A stretch of DNA of 64,000 nt from Tindallia magadiensis (GTDB lineage: Bacteria > Bacillota > Clostridia > Peptostreptococcales > Tindalliaceae), in contig NZ_FOQA01000006.1 of assembly GCF_900113635.1 (NCBI RefSeq), forward strand, positions 124,001-188,000, written 5' to 3'. Below the pieces are notes generated by a model that made no database searches, had not been told where the DNA came from, and was given only the letters and a program-made list of their open reading frames with translations. This document shows, piece by piece, positions 9,402 through 17,347 of the stretch (positions within the stretch are counted from its first letter, which is position 1; each line of letters opens with the position of its first letter). A program made the translations under genes and the position numbers.

Positions 9402-9444
9402 AGTCGGTTCGAAACCATCCCGACTCAAAACAAAACTACGGAGG
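9402..9444 (+). ncRNA. preQ1-I riboswitch, translational type
   Basis: Stem AGTCGG (9402-9407) pairs with CCGACT (9420-9425) around a 12-base loop TTCGAAACCATC, followed by the A-rich tail CAAAACAAAACTACGGAGG. This is the compact preQ1-I layout: one short stem, a loop, and an A-rich tail that folds back as a pseudoknot. The tail runs straight into the GGAGG ribosome site of a queuosine-precursor transporter gene, so binding of preQ1 would hide the site. Gene context and architecture agree; a covariance-model score would settle it. Confidence 0.78.
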
Positions 9445-9453
9445 TATAAAAAA

Positions 9454-9951
9454 ATGAACAAAAAAACAGGTTTTATGGTGCATGCAGCTCTATTAGCGGC
9501 TATTTATGTCGTTATCACCGTTGCTTTTGCACCCATCAGTTATGGACCAGTTCAAATCCGAATATCGGAAATGCTAACGGTTCTCCCTTTCTTCACCCCC
9601 GCTGCAATTCCGGGGCTGTTTATAGGGGCTTTGATAGCTAATGCTTATGGCGGACTAGGGATCATTGATGTAGTTGTTGGAAGTTCAGCAACCTTAATCG
9701 CTGCATTAATGACATTTAAGATGAAACGAAAAATGCTCGCTCCTCTTCCACCAGTCTTGGTAAATGCTGTCATCATCGGTGCTATGCTTAGTTATTTATT
9801 TCAGCTACCCTTACTACCTACCATGATTTATGTTGGATTAGGACAAGTAGTAGCATGCTATGGCCTTGGATACCCTTTTATGATGGCCATCGAAAAGTAC
9901 GGATCCCGTTTGTGGATTAGCAAAAAAGATATCCTTAATTCTTCTAATTAA
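9454..9951 (+). CDS. queT: QueT family queuosine precursor transporter (ECF S component)
   Basis: Small integral membrane protein of 165 residues with about five to six membrane segments, matching the QueT family: ALLAAIYVVITVAFAPISYG at the N terminus, QIRISEMLTVLPFF, and IDVVVGSSATLIAA. QueT is the substrate-binding S component of an energy-coupling-factor importer for a queuosine precursor such as preQ1 or preQ0; the shared ATPase and T components are not in this window. The ATG at 9454 is chosen because GGAGG lies nine bases upstream. An upstream in-frame start at 9373 would run through the riboswitch. The upstream preQ1 switch supports the substrate. A clean terminator follows the stop. 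Confidence 0.9.
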   Translation: MNKKTGFMVHAALLAAIYVVITVAFAPISYGPVQIRISEMLTVLPFFTPAAIPGLFIGALIANAYGGLGIIDVVVGSSATLIAALMTFKMKRKMLAPLPPVLVNAVIIGAMLSYLFQLPLLPTMIYVGLGQVVACYGLGYPFMMAIEKYGSRLWISKKDILNSSN

Positions 9952-9965
9952 TCCGAGCAAACATC

Positions 9966-9991
9966 GGCACCTTAATTCAGGTGCCTTTTTT
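9966..9991 (+). terminator. Terminator after queT
   Basis: GGCACCT (9966-9972) pairs with AGGTGCC (9979-9985), followed by six T residues. Confidence 0.9.
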
Positions 9992-10068
9992 ATTGCTTCG
10001 AATCCTTATCTTGCCAACTTTTCAACCTTTATAAAGGAATATGCATCCTTACCCTCTTCTTGCTTATC

Positions 10069-10464
10069 TTATCCCTGCATTACTTTTACATAATAAGTTC
10101 GCTGTCTAGGACCATCAAATTCACAAAAATAGACACCTTGCCATGTCCCCAGCAACAACCGACCTTTTTTCACCACCAAGGTCTCACTAGTCCCTATACA
10201 ACTAGCTTTTAAGTGAGCATCTGAATTCCCTTCCATATGTCGAAATTCAGTTCTGGATGGAAAGGCTTTTCTTAATCCAAGTAAGATATCTTTCGTTACA
10301 TCCGCATCTGCATTTTCGTTGATGGTAATAGCGGCCGTTGTATGTGGACAAAAAAGAATACATATTCCCTCTTGAATCCCACTTTCTCTTACTGCTTCTT
10401 CTACCTTTTGAGTAATGTCATAGAATTGTTCATCTTCTGTTTGAAGCGTTAGTGTCTTTATCAT
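10069..10464 (-). CDS. YjbQ family protein (UPF0047)
   Basis: Single-domain protein of 131 residues of the YjbQ family. The signature residues are all present: CPHTTAAITINENAD, HMEGNSDAHLKAS and the C-terminal GTWQGVYFCEFDGPR. The histidine and glutamate positions are those thought to form a metal-linked active site; a weak thiamine-phosphate synthase activity has been reported for members, but the physiological role is uncertain. The ATG at 10464 follows GAGGTGGA. It lies 48 bases after the diguanylate cyclase gene on the same strand and converges with queT. Confidence 0.92.
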   Translation of the reverse strand: MIKTLTLQTEDEQFYDITQKVEEAVRESGIQEGICILFCPHTTAAITINENADADVTKDILLGLRKAFPSRTEFRHMEGNSDAHLKASCIGTSETLVVKKGRLLLGTWQGVYFCEFDGPRQRTYYVKVMQG

Positions 10465-10512
10465 TCCACCTCAATCCTTTCATTCATTTCTTTGTGGTTC
10501 TGCAACATTTTT

Positions 10513-12267
10513 TTAATAAGTCTCTTCACCTGAAACTACTACTCTATTTCTACCAGTTGCTTTAGCCTGATACAAAGCTTCGTCTGTGCGGCCCACCCAA
10601 GCTTCAATGGTTTCATCGTTTCTAAGTCCAGCTACTCCAATGCTTACCGTCACTGTTGGAATTTTAGGTGCTATATCGCTAAAGTCTGTTTTTTCAAAAT
10701 TTTCTCTGATTCTTTCAGCAATTTGTGCCGTTTTATTTTCGTCAATATGATAGAAAACAACTGCAAATTCTTCACCACCAATTCGACAGGCCGCATCTTC
10801 TTCGCGAATATTTTTCCGGATGACTTTGGCCAGAGCCCTTAAAACACAATCACCTTTCGGATGTCCATAAGTATCATTAAACTTCTTGAAAAAATCAATG
10901 TCAATATATATCAAAGCTACTCTGTTTTTCATTCTGTCAGTATTTTCCTGTAATTTTGAAAGGGCTGTGTCAAAGTAACGACGGTTAAAAACACCCGTAA
11001 GGCTATCTGTCATGCTAATATGCGTTAGTTCTGTCGCTCTCTGATCCGCCTGTTCACGATGCTTCCTCAGCAAACGAATTCGATCAGCCAGTGCAAAAGA
11101 TAATAAAATTGACTCTATGCCGACAGAAGCTGTGACAGCATGAGCTGTAACAAGGTTATGCTCAAGATACCCTAATCCTCTAAGAACATAAGCAATCACT
11201 GTAGTGAACAAAACGGCTGTTGCAATAATATAGTACTTTGAAATAATCTGTCCTTTGTAATAAGCAGTAATCGCTGTCGTTAATAGTAAAAAAGGTAATG
11301 CAGTGCCCATTAAATAAGCAAGTCCATTTGCATAATATTGATTTCCAGATAGTACTAAAAGGATTCCTACGCCACAAATACAAAAAGATCCATATACTGG
11401 ATATTTTGCTTTAGGAACAAAAGCAGGCAGGTTAATAAAGGACCAAGCAAAAAGAAGAGCAAAGACGATGGCAACAAAAGTGGCTGCCAGTGTATATAAC
11501 TCCAATACTTCTCCCAAGTTGAAGTTGACCATCTTAAGTATTCCGGTTACACTCATTTGATAGATCGTCATAAATAGTATATATCCAACATAGTAAAGGT
11601 ACATCTTATCTTTCATCGCAAAATAAAGCACCATATTATAAAACATCATCGCTAACATCGCACCATATATAAACGACAGACTCATCAAAAGCAAATGCTG
11701 AGTTCTTGAAAAATAGGTTTCTTCTACCAGCCCTATCGAGAAATTTTTTGAATAGATACTTTCAACCTTCCCATAAACATACTTTTCAGGATCAATATTT
11801 CGAGGTAATCGAAAGACAGGAAAAATATAACCGGTTTCATCTTGTATTCCTGGGTGACGAAATCCACCTAAAAATTGAACATACCTAGTCTTCTCTCTAT
11901 CTTGTATCGGAATGTAAAGTTCTACCGATTCTATCCCTGAATAATCAAAATACAAAAGATATTGATCGCAGGTTTCTGTTATTTTTTTATCAAAATCATT
12001 CGCCTTAAATCGTATCCAATGAACGTCTTTCGTAAGTCCAAACTGAAAAACTCGAGATCCATGATTTTGAAATTCAAAAAAATCCGAATCCTCATGTGCT
12101 ATCATTTCTTCAAAAACAACTTCGCCACTTGGGTCCACCAAAAATTGTGCTGTTTCACCTACCATCAGTGGCGATTTGTTATTAATATCAGCTGTTGCTC
12201 CAACCGTGATCCATCCGTTCAGGATCATCATGCCTATCCATATGCCTATGATTATTTTTGTTTTCAT
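10513..12267 (-). CDS. Diguanylate cyclase with 7TMR-DISM sensor
   Basis: Membrane sensor that probably makes cyclic di-GMP. A signal segment (residues 5-25) is followed by an extracytoplasmic 7TMR-DISM N-terminal beta domain (about 30-180), seven membrane helices (about 190-400) and a C-terminal GGDEF domain (about 420-580). The active-site loop reads GGEEF, so catalysis should be intact, and the inhibitory RxxD motif (REED) sits five residues before it, so product feedback is expected. Ribosome site AGGAGA lies seven bases before the ATG at 12267. The ligand of the periplasm-facing domain is unknown; carbohydrates and small carboxylates are usual guesses for the fold. Confidence 0.92.
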   Translation of the reverse strand: MKTKIIIGIWIGMMILNGWITVGATADINNKSPLMVGETAQFLVDPSGEVVFEEMIAHEDSDFFEFQNHGSRVFQFGLTKDVHWIRFKANDFDKKITETCDQYLLYFDYSGIESVELYIPIQDREKTRYVQFLGGFRHPGIQDETGYIFPVFRLPRNIDPEKYVYGKVESIYSKNFSIGLVEETYFSRTQHLLLMSLSFIYGAMLAMMFYNMVLYFAMKDKMYLYYVGYILFMTIYQMSVTGILKMVNFNLGEVLELYTLAATFVAIVFALLFAWSFINLPAFVPKAKYPVYGSFCICGVGILLVLSGNQYYANGLAYLMGTALPFLLLTTAITAYYKGQIISKYYIIATAVLFTTVIAYVLRGLGYLEHNLVTAHAVTASVGIESILLSFALADRIRLLRKHREQADQRATELTHISMTDSLTGVFNRRYFDTALSKLQENTDRMKNRVALIYIDIDFFKKFNDTYGHPKGDCVLRALAKVIRKNIREEDAACRIGGEEFAVVFYHIDENKTAQIAERIRENFEKTDFSDIAPKIPTVTVSIGVAGLRNDETIEAWVGRTDEALYQAKATGRNRVVVSGEETY

Positions 12268-12448
12268 CGTTGTCTCCTAAAAAATAATTTTTTTAGTAAA
12301 TTTTCTTTGTTTATACCCTATTGCTCTGTTTTATTAACGTGGTTCAAAGGATTATGTTTATTCCTTCATCTCCCCACAGATGCATGACAAAAAATAGTTT
12401 TACTTCAAAAAAAAAGCTTAAATATGATACAATATGGATATGTAAATG

Positions 12449-12473
12449 TTGTGTATTATTTAACAAGTATAAT
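12449..12473 (+). promoter_or_regulatory. Rex-like operator and -10 box before GAPDH
   Basis: TTGTGTATTATTTAACAA (12449-12466) agrees with the Rex consensus TTGTTAA-N4-TTAACAA at 12 of 14 fixed positions. TATAAT follows at 12468-12473, so a bound repressor would cover the promoter. Rex senses the NADH/NAD ratio and GAPDH is a known Rex target in clostridia, so position and gene fit. Confidence 0.6.
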
Positions 12474-12509
12474 AAATGCAAGCTATGATGACAAAGGAGG
12501 AGTAAACAA

Positions 12510-13526
12510 ATGAAAACCAAAGTAGCTATTAACGGATTTGGAAGAATTGGTCGATTGACCTTTAGGCAAATTTTTAATAGGGATGATTTTGAAGTAGTTG
12601 CTATTAATGATCTGACTCAACCAGATATGCTGGCCTATTTATTAAAATACGACAGTACGCAGGGAGGCTTTCATAACCACACGGTTACTCACACGGATCA
12701 TTCTATTACGGTAGATGATCATGAGATAGAGATCTATAAAGAACCAGACCCGTCAAAACTTCCCTGGGCAAAGTTGGGAGTTGATTTAGTACTAGAATGT
12801 ACTGGCTTATTTTGTTCTAAAGACAAGTCGCAGGCACATATTAACGCAGGAGCCAAAAAAGTGTTGATCTCTGCCCCTGCTGGTAATGACCTTCCTACTA
12901 TCGTTTATGGCGTTAATCACGAAATCCTTACTGCTAAGGATACCATTGTTTCTGCTGCATCCTGCACAACAAACTGTCTTGCACCAATGGCTAAGGCCTT
13001 AAATGATTACCGAGAACTGCGAACAGGTTTTATGACTACCATCCATGCTTACACAGGCGATCAGATGATCCTGGACGGTCCTCATAGAAAAAATGACTTT
13101 CGACGTGCAAGAGCTGCTGCTGTTAATATTGTTCCTAACAGTACTGGCGCTGCAAAAGCTATCGGTCTCGTTATTCCTGAATTAGATGGCAAGCTCATGG
13201 GATCAGCACAAAGAGTTCCTGTTGCAACAGGCTCCATCACTATTCTGGATGCTGTGTTAAAAGATTCATCAGAAACAGTTACTTTGGAAGGTATTCATGA
13301 AGCCATGAAAAACGCTACTGATGACAGTTTTGGCTATACAGAGGAGCGTCTGGTTTCCAGTGATATCATCGGTATGACTTACGGCTCCCTTTTTGACGCA
13401 ACACAAACCCTTGTCGCACGAAGTGGCACCGGAGTTTTCCAGGTCCATGTTGTTTCTTGGTATGACAACGAAATGAGTTACGTTCATCAATTGGTTCGAA
13501 CAATGAATCATATGGGAAGTTTATAG
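12510..13526 (+). CDS. gap: Glyceraldehyde-3-phosphate dehydrogenase, type I
   Basis: Glycolytic enzyme that oxidises glyceraldehyde-3-phosphate with NAD and phosphate. The 338-residue protein has the Rossmann motif INGFGRIGR, the catalytic cysteine C152 in SAASCTTNC and the helper histidine H178 in [10 protein letters not shown]. The sequence NDLT after the second beta strand fits NAD rather than NADP preference. AAAGGAGGAG precedes the ATG by eight bases. No other glycolysis gene is adjacent, whereas many Firmicutes place gap next to pgk and tpi; the gene is monocistronic here, followed by the M-box unit. The Rex-like site upstream suggests redox control. Confidence 0.95.
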   Translation: MKTKVAINGFGRIGRLTFRQIFNRDDFEVVAINDLTQPDMLAYLLKYDSTQGGFHNHTVTHTDHSITVDDHEIEIYKEPDPSKLPWAKLGVDLVLECTGLFCSKDKSQAHINAGAKKVLISAPAGNDLPTIVYGVNHEILTAKDTIVSAASCTTNCLAPMAKALNDYRELRTGFMTTIHAYTGDQMILDGPHRKNDFRRARAAAVNIVPNSTGAAKAIGLVIPELDGKLMGSAQRVPVATGSITILDAVLKDSSETVTLEGIHEAMKNATDDSFGYTEERLVSSDIIGMTYGSLFDATQTLVARSGTGVFQVHVVSWYDNEMSYVHQLVRTMNHMGSL

Positions 13527-13550
13527 ATTCCTAAAAAATATTTTAAAAGC

Positions 13551-13579
13551 TTGACATTCACTATTTTCTCTGATACTAT
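13551..13579 (+). promoter_or_regulatory. Promoter of the Mg2+ transport unit
   Basis: TTGACA (13551-13556), a 17-base spacer and TACTAT (13574-13579): near-consensus sigma-A promoter about 25 bases before the M-box RNA. Confidence 0.85.
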
Positions 13580-13599
13580 TCTTGTTGTATAAAAAACAA

Positions 13600-13768
13600 A
13601 TAATTCGTTAGGTGAGGCTCCTGAATGAACACAGGCTGCTGCCCAAAAATGTCCAGAGACGCCAATGGGTAGAACAGGCAAGATCGGCTTAAGGTCTGCT
13701 TAAGGTAGCTGATTTCCCCCGGGAAATCTACGTCATTCAGTGCTAAAACTCAGACGAGGAGTTATCGT
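13600..13768 (+). ncRNA. M-box (ykoK leader) Mg2+ riboswitch
   Basis: Conserved M-box blocks occur in order: CGTTAGGTGAGGCTCCT at 13606, CTGCTGCCCAAAAATGTCC, AGACGCCAATGGGT, GCTTAAGGTAGCTG and CATTCAGTGCTAAAACTC near the 3' end. Closing pairs link the TTCGT region before 13608 to ACGAG near 13754. This RNA folds around several Mg2+ ions; when Mg2+ is plentiful, the terminator at 13818 forms. The genes behind it are MgtC- and MgtE-type, as expected. Confidence 0.95.
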
Positions 13769-13817
13769 AATGCTGCCCTTTTATATCTAAAAAAGGATCT
13801 AGTTTTAATGTGCATTA

Positions 13818-13844
13818 AACGACTCTTCGGGGTCGTTTTTTTTA
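13818..13844 (+). terminator. M-box attenuator terminator
   Basis: AACGACTC (13818-13825), loop TTCG and GGGTCGTT (13830-13837) followed by a T run. It sits between the M-box and the first gene and is the likely expression platform. Confidence 0.9.
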
Positions 13845-13886
13845 TTTATATTTAATGCATTAACAATCAATAAGGAGGTGCTGGAC

Positions 13887-14576
13887 ATGATTTGGGTAGA
13901 TTTTACCATTAGACTTTTAGCTGCTTTATTACTGGGTACGATGATCGGAGCAGAGAGGCAATGGCGACAGCGAATGTCCAGTTTGAGAACCAATGCCTTA
14001 GTTTCTGTAGGAGCTGCTTTGTTTGTACTGTTGTCTGTGATGGTAGAACAAGAAGCCAGCCCTACTAGAATAGCGGCTTCCGTTGTTTCAGGTATTGGAT
14101 TTCTGGGCGGTGGCGTTATTCTGAGAGATGGCTTAAACATAAGAGGTCTCAATACAGCCGCCACGCTCTGGTGCTCGGCCGGAGTGGGCGTTCTGGCCGG
14201 CAGTGGTTATCTGACTGCCGCCGCCATCGGCACCTTTATGATTCTACTTGCCAATATAGGCCTTCGTTTCCTTCAACGGACTATATCCCGGGAGCAGCTG
14301 AACCGGGAAGAACTGGAACTGCCCTACCGGCTCCGAATTATATGTCATGAACAGGACGAAGGGCATATACGGGCGACCCTTTTAAACCTTATCAGCGAAG
14401 GCCCCCTAGTGATGACCGCTCTTCAGAGTGAAGATTCAGAGCACGCTGGAAAAATCGAGGTCAATGCAGATTTGCTGGCTTCACAGGGACAACGACATGT
14501 CATGGAAAAAATAGTGAGTAAGATGAGTTTGGAAGAATCTGTTTCACTGATTAGCTGGAAAATGATCCCAGAGTAA
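13887..14576 (+). CDS. MgtC/SapB family membrane protein
   Basis: Membrane protein of 229 residues of the MgtC/SapB family. Four membrane helices occupy about residues 5-130, with family blocks GTMIGAERQW, LRTNALVSVGAALFVL, GIGFLGGGVILRDG and NIRGLNTAATLW; the C-terminal part resembles a small ACT-like domain. MgtC proteins help cells cope with low Mg2+, and some inhibit F-type ATP synthase, but they are not proven transporters. The ATG at 13887 is chosen because AAGGAGG is eight bases upstream. It is the first gene behind the M-box. GC content jumps inside the gene: 41 of 60 bases at 14161-14220 against 31 of 60 at 13921-13980. Confidence 0.92.
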   Translation: MIWVDFTIRLLAALLLGTMIGAERQWRQRMSSLRTNALVSVGAALFVLLSVMVEQEASPTRIAASVVSGIGFLGGGVILRDGLNIRGLNTAATLWCSAGVGVLAGSGYLTAAAIGTFMILLANIGLRFLQRTISREQLNREELELPYRLRIICHEQDEGHIRATLLNLISEGPLVMTALQSEDSEHAGKIEVNADLLASQGQRHVMEKIVSKMSLEESVSLISWKMIPE

Positions 14577-14622
14577 ACAGATAGCCTGCTTATAAAATAA
14601 ATCCTGAAAGGTGGTGGTGTTC

Positions 14623-14802
14623 ATGGTTCCCTTATCGACTGACCCCGACCCGCACTTATCTAATCAATTAATCTTGCAAAATATCAAAAGGAGCGTGAGT
14701 CAAAATCAAAAATATCAAGTAACATTGAGTCTGATTCGGGTACACCTGAACAACCGATTCATGACAAAATCTAGAAATCTGAAGGACAAAAATCAATCAT
14801 GA
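14623..14802 (+). CDS. Possible small protein between mgtC-like gene and mgtE
   Basis: A 59-codon open frame with an ATG seven bases after a GGTGGTG stretch. The predicted peptide is basic, has no membrane segment and matches no family I know. It fills most of the 256-base gap inside the M-box operon. It may be chance; listed because position and ribosome site are reasonable. Confidence 0.2.
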   Translation: MVPLSTDPDPHLSNQLILQNIKRSVSQNQKYQVTLSLIRVHLNNRFMTKSRNLKDKNQS

Positions 14803-14832
14803 AGAATACTGATTAAGGATGGAGTGATCATA

Positions 14833-16203
14833 ATGAGAATAGAAAAAATCAGTGCTATCAAAAGCATTAGAAATCATTTTAAGACGAAAGATATGGGGTC
14901 CGTTAAAGAAATTATCAATACCATGGATACCTTTGAAGCAGCAGATGTGATCGAAGTATTAGAACCTGAAAAGCAAGTAACCGTATTCAGGTTACTTGCC
15001 AAAGAGCATGCACTGGAAGTATTTGAGCACTTGGATGTCCATACGCAGCAGTCATTGCTGCAAAACTTTACGGATGAAAATGCCGTTGAAGTGTTTTCCT
15101 CTTTAGAGCCAGATGACAGAATTAAGCTAATCGACGAACTTCCTGCTGCTGTCGCTAAAAGACTTTTATCTTCTTTAACGCAAGAAGAAAGAGAAATGAC
15201 CTCTTTATTACTTGGTTATAAGCACGGTACAGCCGGTCAGATCATGACGCCAAAGTATATACGTCTAAGCAAGGAAATGAGTGTTCAACAGGCTATCGAA
15301 AAAGTTCGGGCATCTGGTAAAGACCTTGAAACCGTCAATCTCCTTTATGTTACGGACGATAAAAGAAAACTGGAAGGCTCTGTATCCTTATCCGATATTG
15401 TGATGGCTCAACCAGAGGAAAAGATTAACAACATTATGGAAAAAGAGCCTGCTCGTGTCTATACAGAAACCGATGATGGTTTTGTTGCCGAGTTGCTAAA
15501 AGAATCTGATTTAATTTCAGTACCTGTCCTTGATTCAGAGGATCGTCTTGTAGGAGTGGTGACCGTTGATGATGCCATTGACATCCTGGAAGAAGAGGCC
15601 CTCGACGAAGTTTTTGACAAAGCTGGATTCGTAGAGCTAACCAAAACAGAAACCGACCGAAGTAAAGTTCTGATTCATGGAACCATCCCCCAAGTATGGC
15701 GGGTTCGTATTCCCTTTTTAATCATCACGTTAATTGGCGGCATGCTTGCCGGTGGCGTTATAGAGTACTTCGAAGACTTTCTAGATGCCATTGTAGCCGT
15801 CGCATTCTTTGTTCCTGTTATCATGGATATGGGTGGAAACGTTGGGACACAGTCATCAACCATCTTTACCCGCGCCCTGGTTCTTGGTCAAATTGATTTT
15901 CCAAAGTTTTTAAGACATTGGGGCAGAGAAGTCGTGATAGGTCTGACAATGGGTATTATTCTTGGAGCTGCAGGCGGAGCTTTTGCCGCTTTCTGGCAGG
16001 GCAACACTGAACTTGGAATGGTTGTCGGCATGGCACTGGCTTCCACTATTACCATTGCCACCGCCCTTGGTTTTTTAGTTCCTTATATACTCGTAAAGCT
16101 TGGTTTTGATCAGGCCGCAGGATCCGATCCTATTATTACGACCATAAAAGACTTGAGCGGATTGGCGATCTACTTCTTTTTAGTAAGTACATTCCTGATG
16201 TAA
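14833..16203 (+). CDS. mgtE: Magnesium transporter MgtE
   Basis: Mg2+ channel of the MgtE family, 456 residues. The order is the classic one: cytoplasmic N domain of helical repeats (about 1-130, with VEVFSSLEPDDRIKLIDELP), a pair of CBS domains (about 135-255, including AGQIMTPKYI and DDAIDILEEE) and five membrane helices (about 285-456) with VPVIMDMGGNVGTQSST lining the pore and AAGSDPIITT near the end. Cytoplasmic Mg2+ bound by the N and CBS domains closes the pore. The ATG at 14833 is preferred over GTG at 14824 because GGAG stands eight bases ahead. It is co-transcribed with the MgtC-like gene under the M-box. Confidence 0.95.
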   Translation: MRIEKISAIKSIRNHFKTKDMGSVKEIINTMDTFEAADVIEVLEPEKQVTVFRLLAKEHALEVFEHLDVHTQQSLLQNFTDENAVEVFSSLEPDDRIKLIDELPAAVAKRLLSSLTQEEREMTSLLLGYKHGTAGQIMTPKYIRLSKEMSVQQAIEKVRASGKDLETVNLLYVTDDKRKLEGSVSLSDIVMAQPEEKINNIMEKEPARVYTETDDGFVAELLKESDLISVPVLDSEDRLVGVVTVDDAIDILEEEALDEVFDKAGFVELTKTETDRSKVLIHGTIPQVWRVRIPFLIITLIGGMLAGGVIEYFEDFLDAIVAVAFFVPVIMDMGGNVGTQSSTIFTRALVLGQIDFPKFLRHWGREVVIGLTMGIILGAAGGAFAAFWQGNTELGMVVGMALASTITIATALGFLVPYILVKLGFDQAAGSDPIITTIKDLSGLAIYFFLVSTFLM

Positions 16204-16255
16204 AAAGGTTTATCCATTTATTTAGATTCACTTATTTATAAGCCATTACTATATT

Positions 16256-16354
16256 AAACTGATCAGACCATAGACCAATAAGCAACTTGGTTTACGGAGT
16301 CGGGCTGTGTTTTACAGCAGCAGAGGTGTTGTTTATGCACATCTGTGGGACAGT
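16256..16354 (+). ncRNA. NiCo (czcD-type) riboswitch
   Basis: The leader of the CDF exporter gene has the marks of the NiCo switch: an AACTGATCAG opening near 16257, a hairpin ACCAA/TTGGT, GTCGGGCTGT with a GCTGT/ACAGC hairpin, GCAGAGGTG, and ACATCTGTGGGACAGT at 16339-16354 whose CAGT can close the first stem with ACTG. From memory, these blocks match the crystallised NiCo RNA closely. Members were described as Ni/Co sensors and some clostridial ones respond to Fe(II). One junction base differs (GATCAG here, GAGCAG in my recollection), so ligand choice is open. Confidence 0.8.
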
Positions 16355-16383
16355 ACTTGTTCCATGGATGTGCTTTGGTTTTT
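16337..16383 (+). terminator. NiCo switch expression-platform terminator
   Basis: A 16-bp stem including G-U pairs joins 16337-16352 to 16358-16373, with a GTACT loop and the tail TTTGGTTTTT. Its left arm contains the conserved GGGACA block of the aptamer, so aptamer and terminator exclude each other: metal binding should prevent termination and switch the exporter on. Confidence 0.85.
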
Positions 16384-16436
16384 GCAGATATAATAGATAT
16401 TTCATGTTTTGTTTTTAGAGTCAGGAGGTTACAGCG

Positions 16437-17345
16437 ATGAACATCAAAACCAGTCAGCAAGTAGCGAACCGTGTTTCAATGGTTAGTGTGCTGGCCAATG
16501 CATTGCTCAGCATTGTAAAATTAACAGCCGGTATCATTGGCAATTCAGCTGCCATGGTTTCCGACGCTGTACATTCTATTTCAGATATCTTCAGTACCAT
16601 TATTGTGATGATCGGCTTCAAAGTTTCCACGAAAGAAGCTGATAAAAACCATCCCTTTGGCCACGAACGATTTGAAAGCGTAACAGCCATTATCCTTGCC
16701 TTTATCCTCACCGTGATAGGAGTAGGCATTGGTTATTCCGGTATACAGAAGATTTTTTTCACAGATACTGCTGAACTGATGGTACCGGGAGGGCTTGCCC
16801 TTGGTGCCGCTGTCATTTCGATTTTTATAAAAGAGGCAATGTATTGGTATACCAAAATTTCAGCCAGGAAAATTAATTCAGGCGCGTTGATGGCAGATGC
16901 GTGGCACCACCGATCTGATGCGATGTCTTCCGTTGGCAGTTTTATTGGAATTGCAGGTGCACGGTTAGGTTTCCCCATGATGGATCCTTTGGCCAGCATT
17001 GTTATTTGCTTGTTAATACTGAAAGTAGCTTTGTCAATTTTTACTGATTCCATCAATAAGATGACGGATACATCCTGCGATGAATCAATGATAGAGGAGA
17101 TAAAAGATATCATATTGGATCAGCCAGGTGTTCTCGGTATTGATAAAGTAAAGACCAGGATGTTTGGTAACAGAAGTTATGTTGAAGTTGAAATTCGTGC
17201 CAATGGCGAAGAGCCTTTGAATGTAACTCACGAAATAGCCCATCAAGTTCACGATGCCGTTGAAAAAAACTTCCAAAGTGTCAAACATTGCACTGTCCAT
17301 GTTAATCCTGTCCATCCTAATAATTCAGGAAACACATCATTTTAA
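16437..17345 (+). CDS. Cation diffusion facilitator (CDF) metal exporter
   Basis: Divalent metal exporter of the CDF family, 302 residues, six membrane helices then a cytoplasmic ferredoxin-like domain (about 210-295). Metal-site residues are in SDAVHSISD (helix 2) and ADAWHHRSDAMSS (helix 5), the His-Asp arrangement usual for Zn, Fe, Co or Ni; the C terminus ends with HCTVHVNPVHP, further possible ligands. AGGAGG lies eight bases before the ATG. Control by the NiCo-type leader suggests cobalt, nickel or ferrous iron as physiological cargo. Its stop lies only two bases from the stop of the convergent gene. Confidence 0.93.
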   Translation: MNIKTSQQVANRVSMVSVLANALLSIVKLTAGIIGNSAAMVSDAVHSISDIFSTIIVMIGFKVSTKEADKNHPFGHERFESVTAIILAFILTVIGVGIGYSGIQKIFFTDTAELMVPGGLALGAAVISIFIKEAMYWYTKISARKINSGALMADAWHHRSDAMSSVGSFIGIAGARLGFPMMDPLASIVICLLILKVALSIFTDSINKMTDTSCDESMIEEIKDIILDQPGVLGIDKVKTRMFGNRSYVEVEIRANGEEPLNVTHEIAHQVHDAVEKNFQSVKHCTVHVNPVHPNNSGNTSF

Positions 17346-17347
17346 TG

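Noticed and set aside
14611-14802. Small frame between the mgtC-like gene and mgtE
   Set aside because: Kept only as a low-confidence entry; no family, no membrane segment, and it may be chance.
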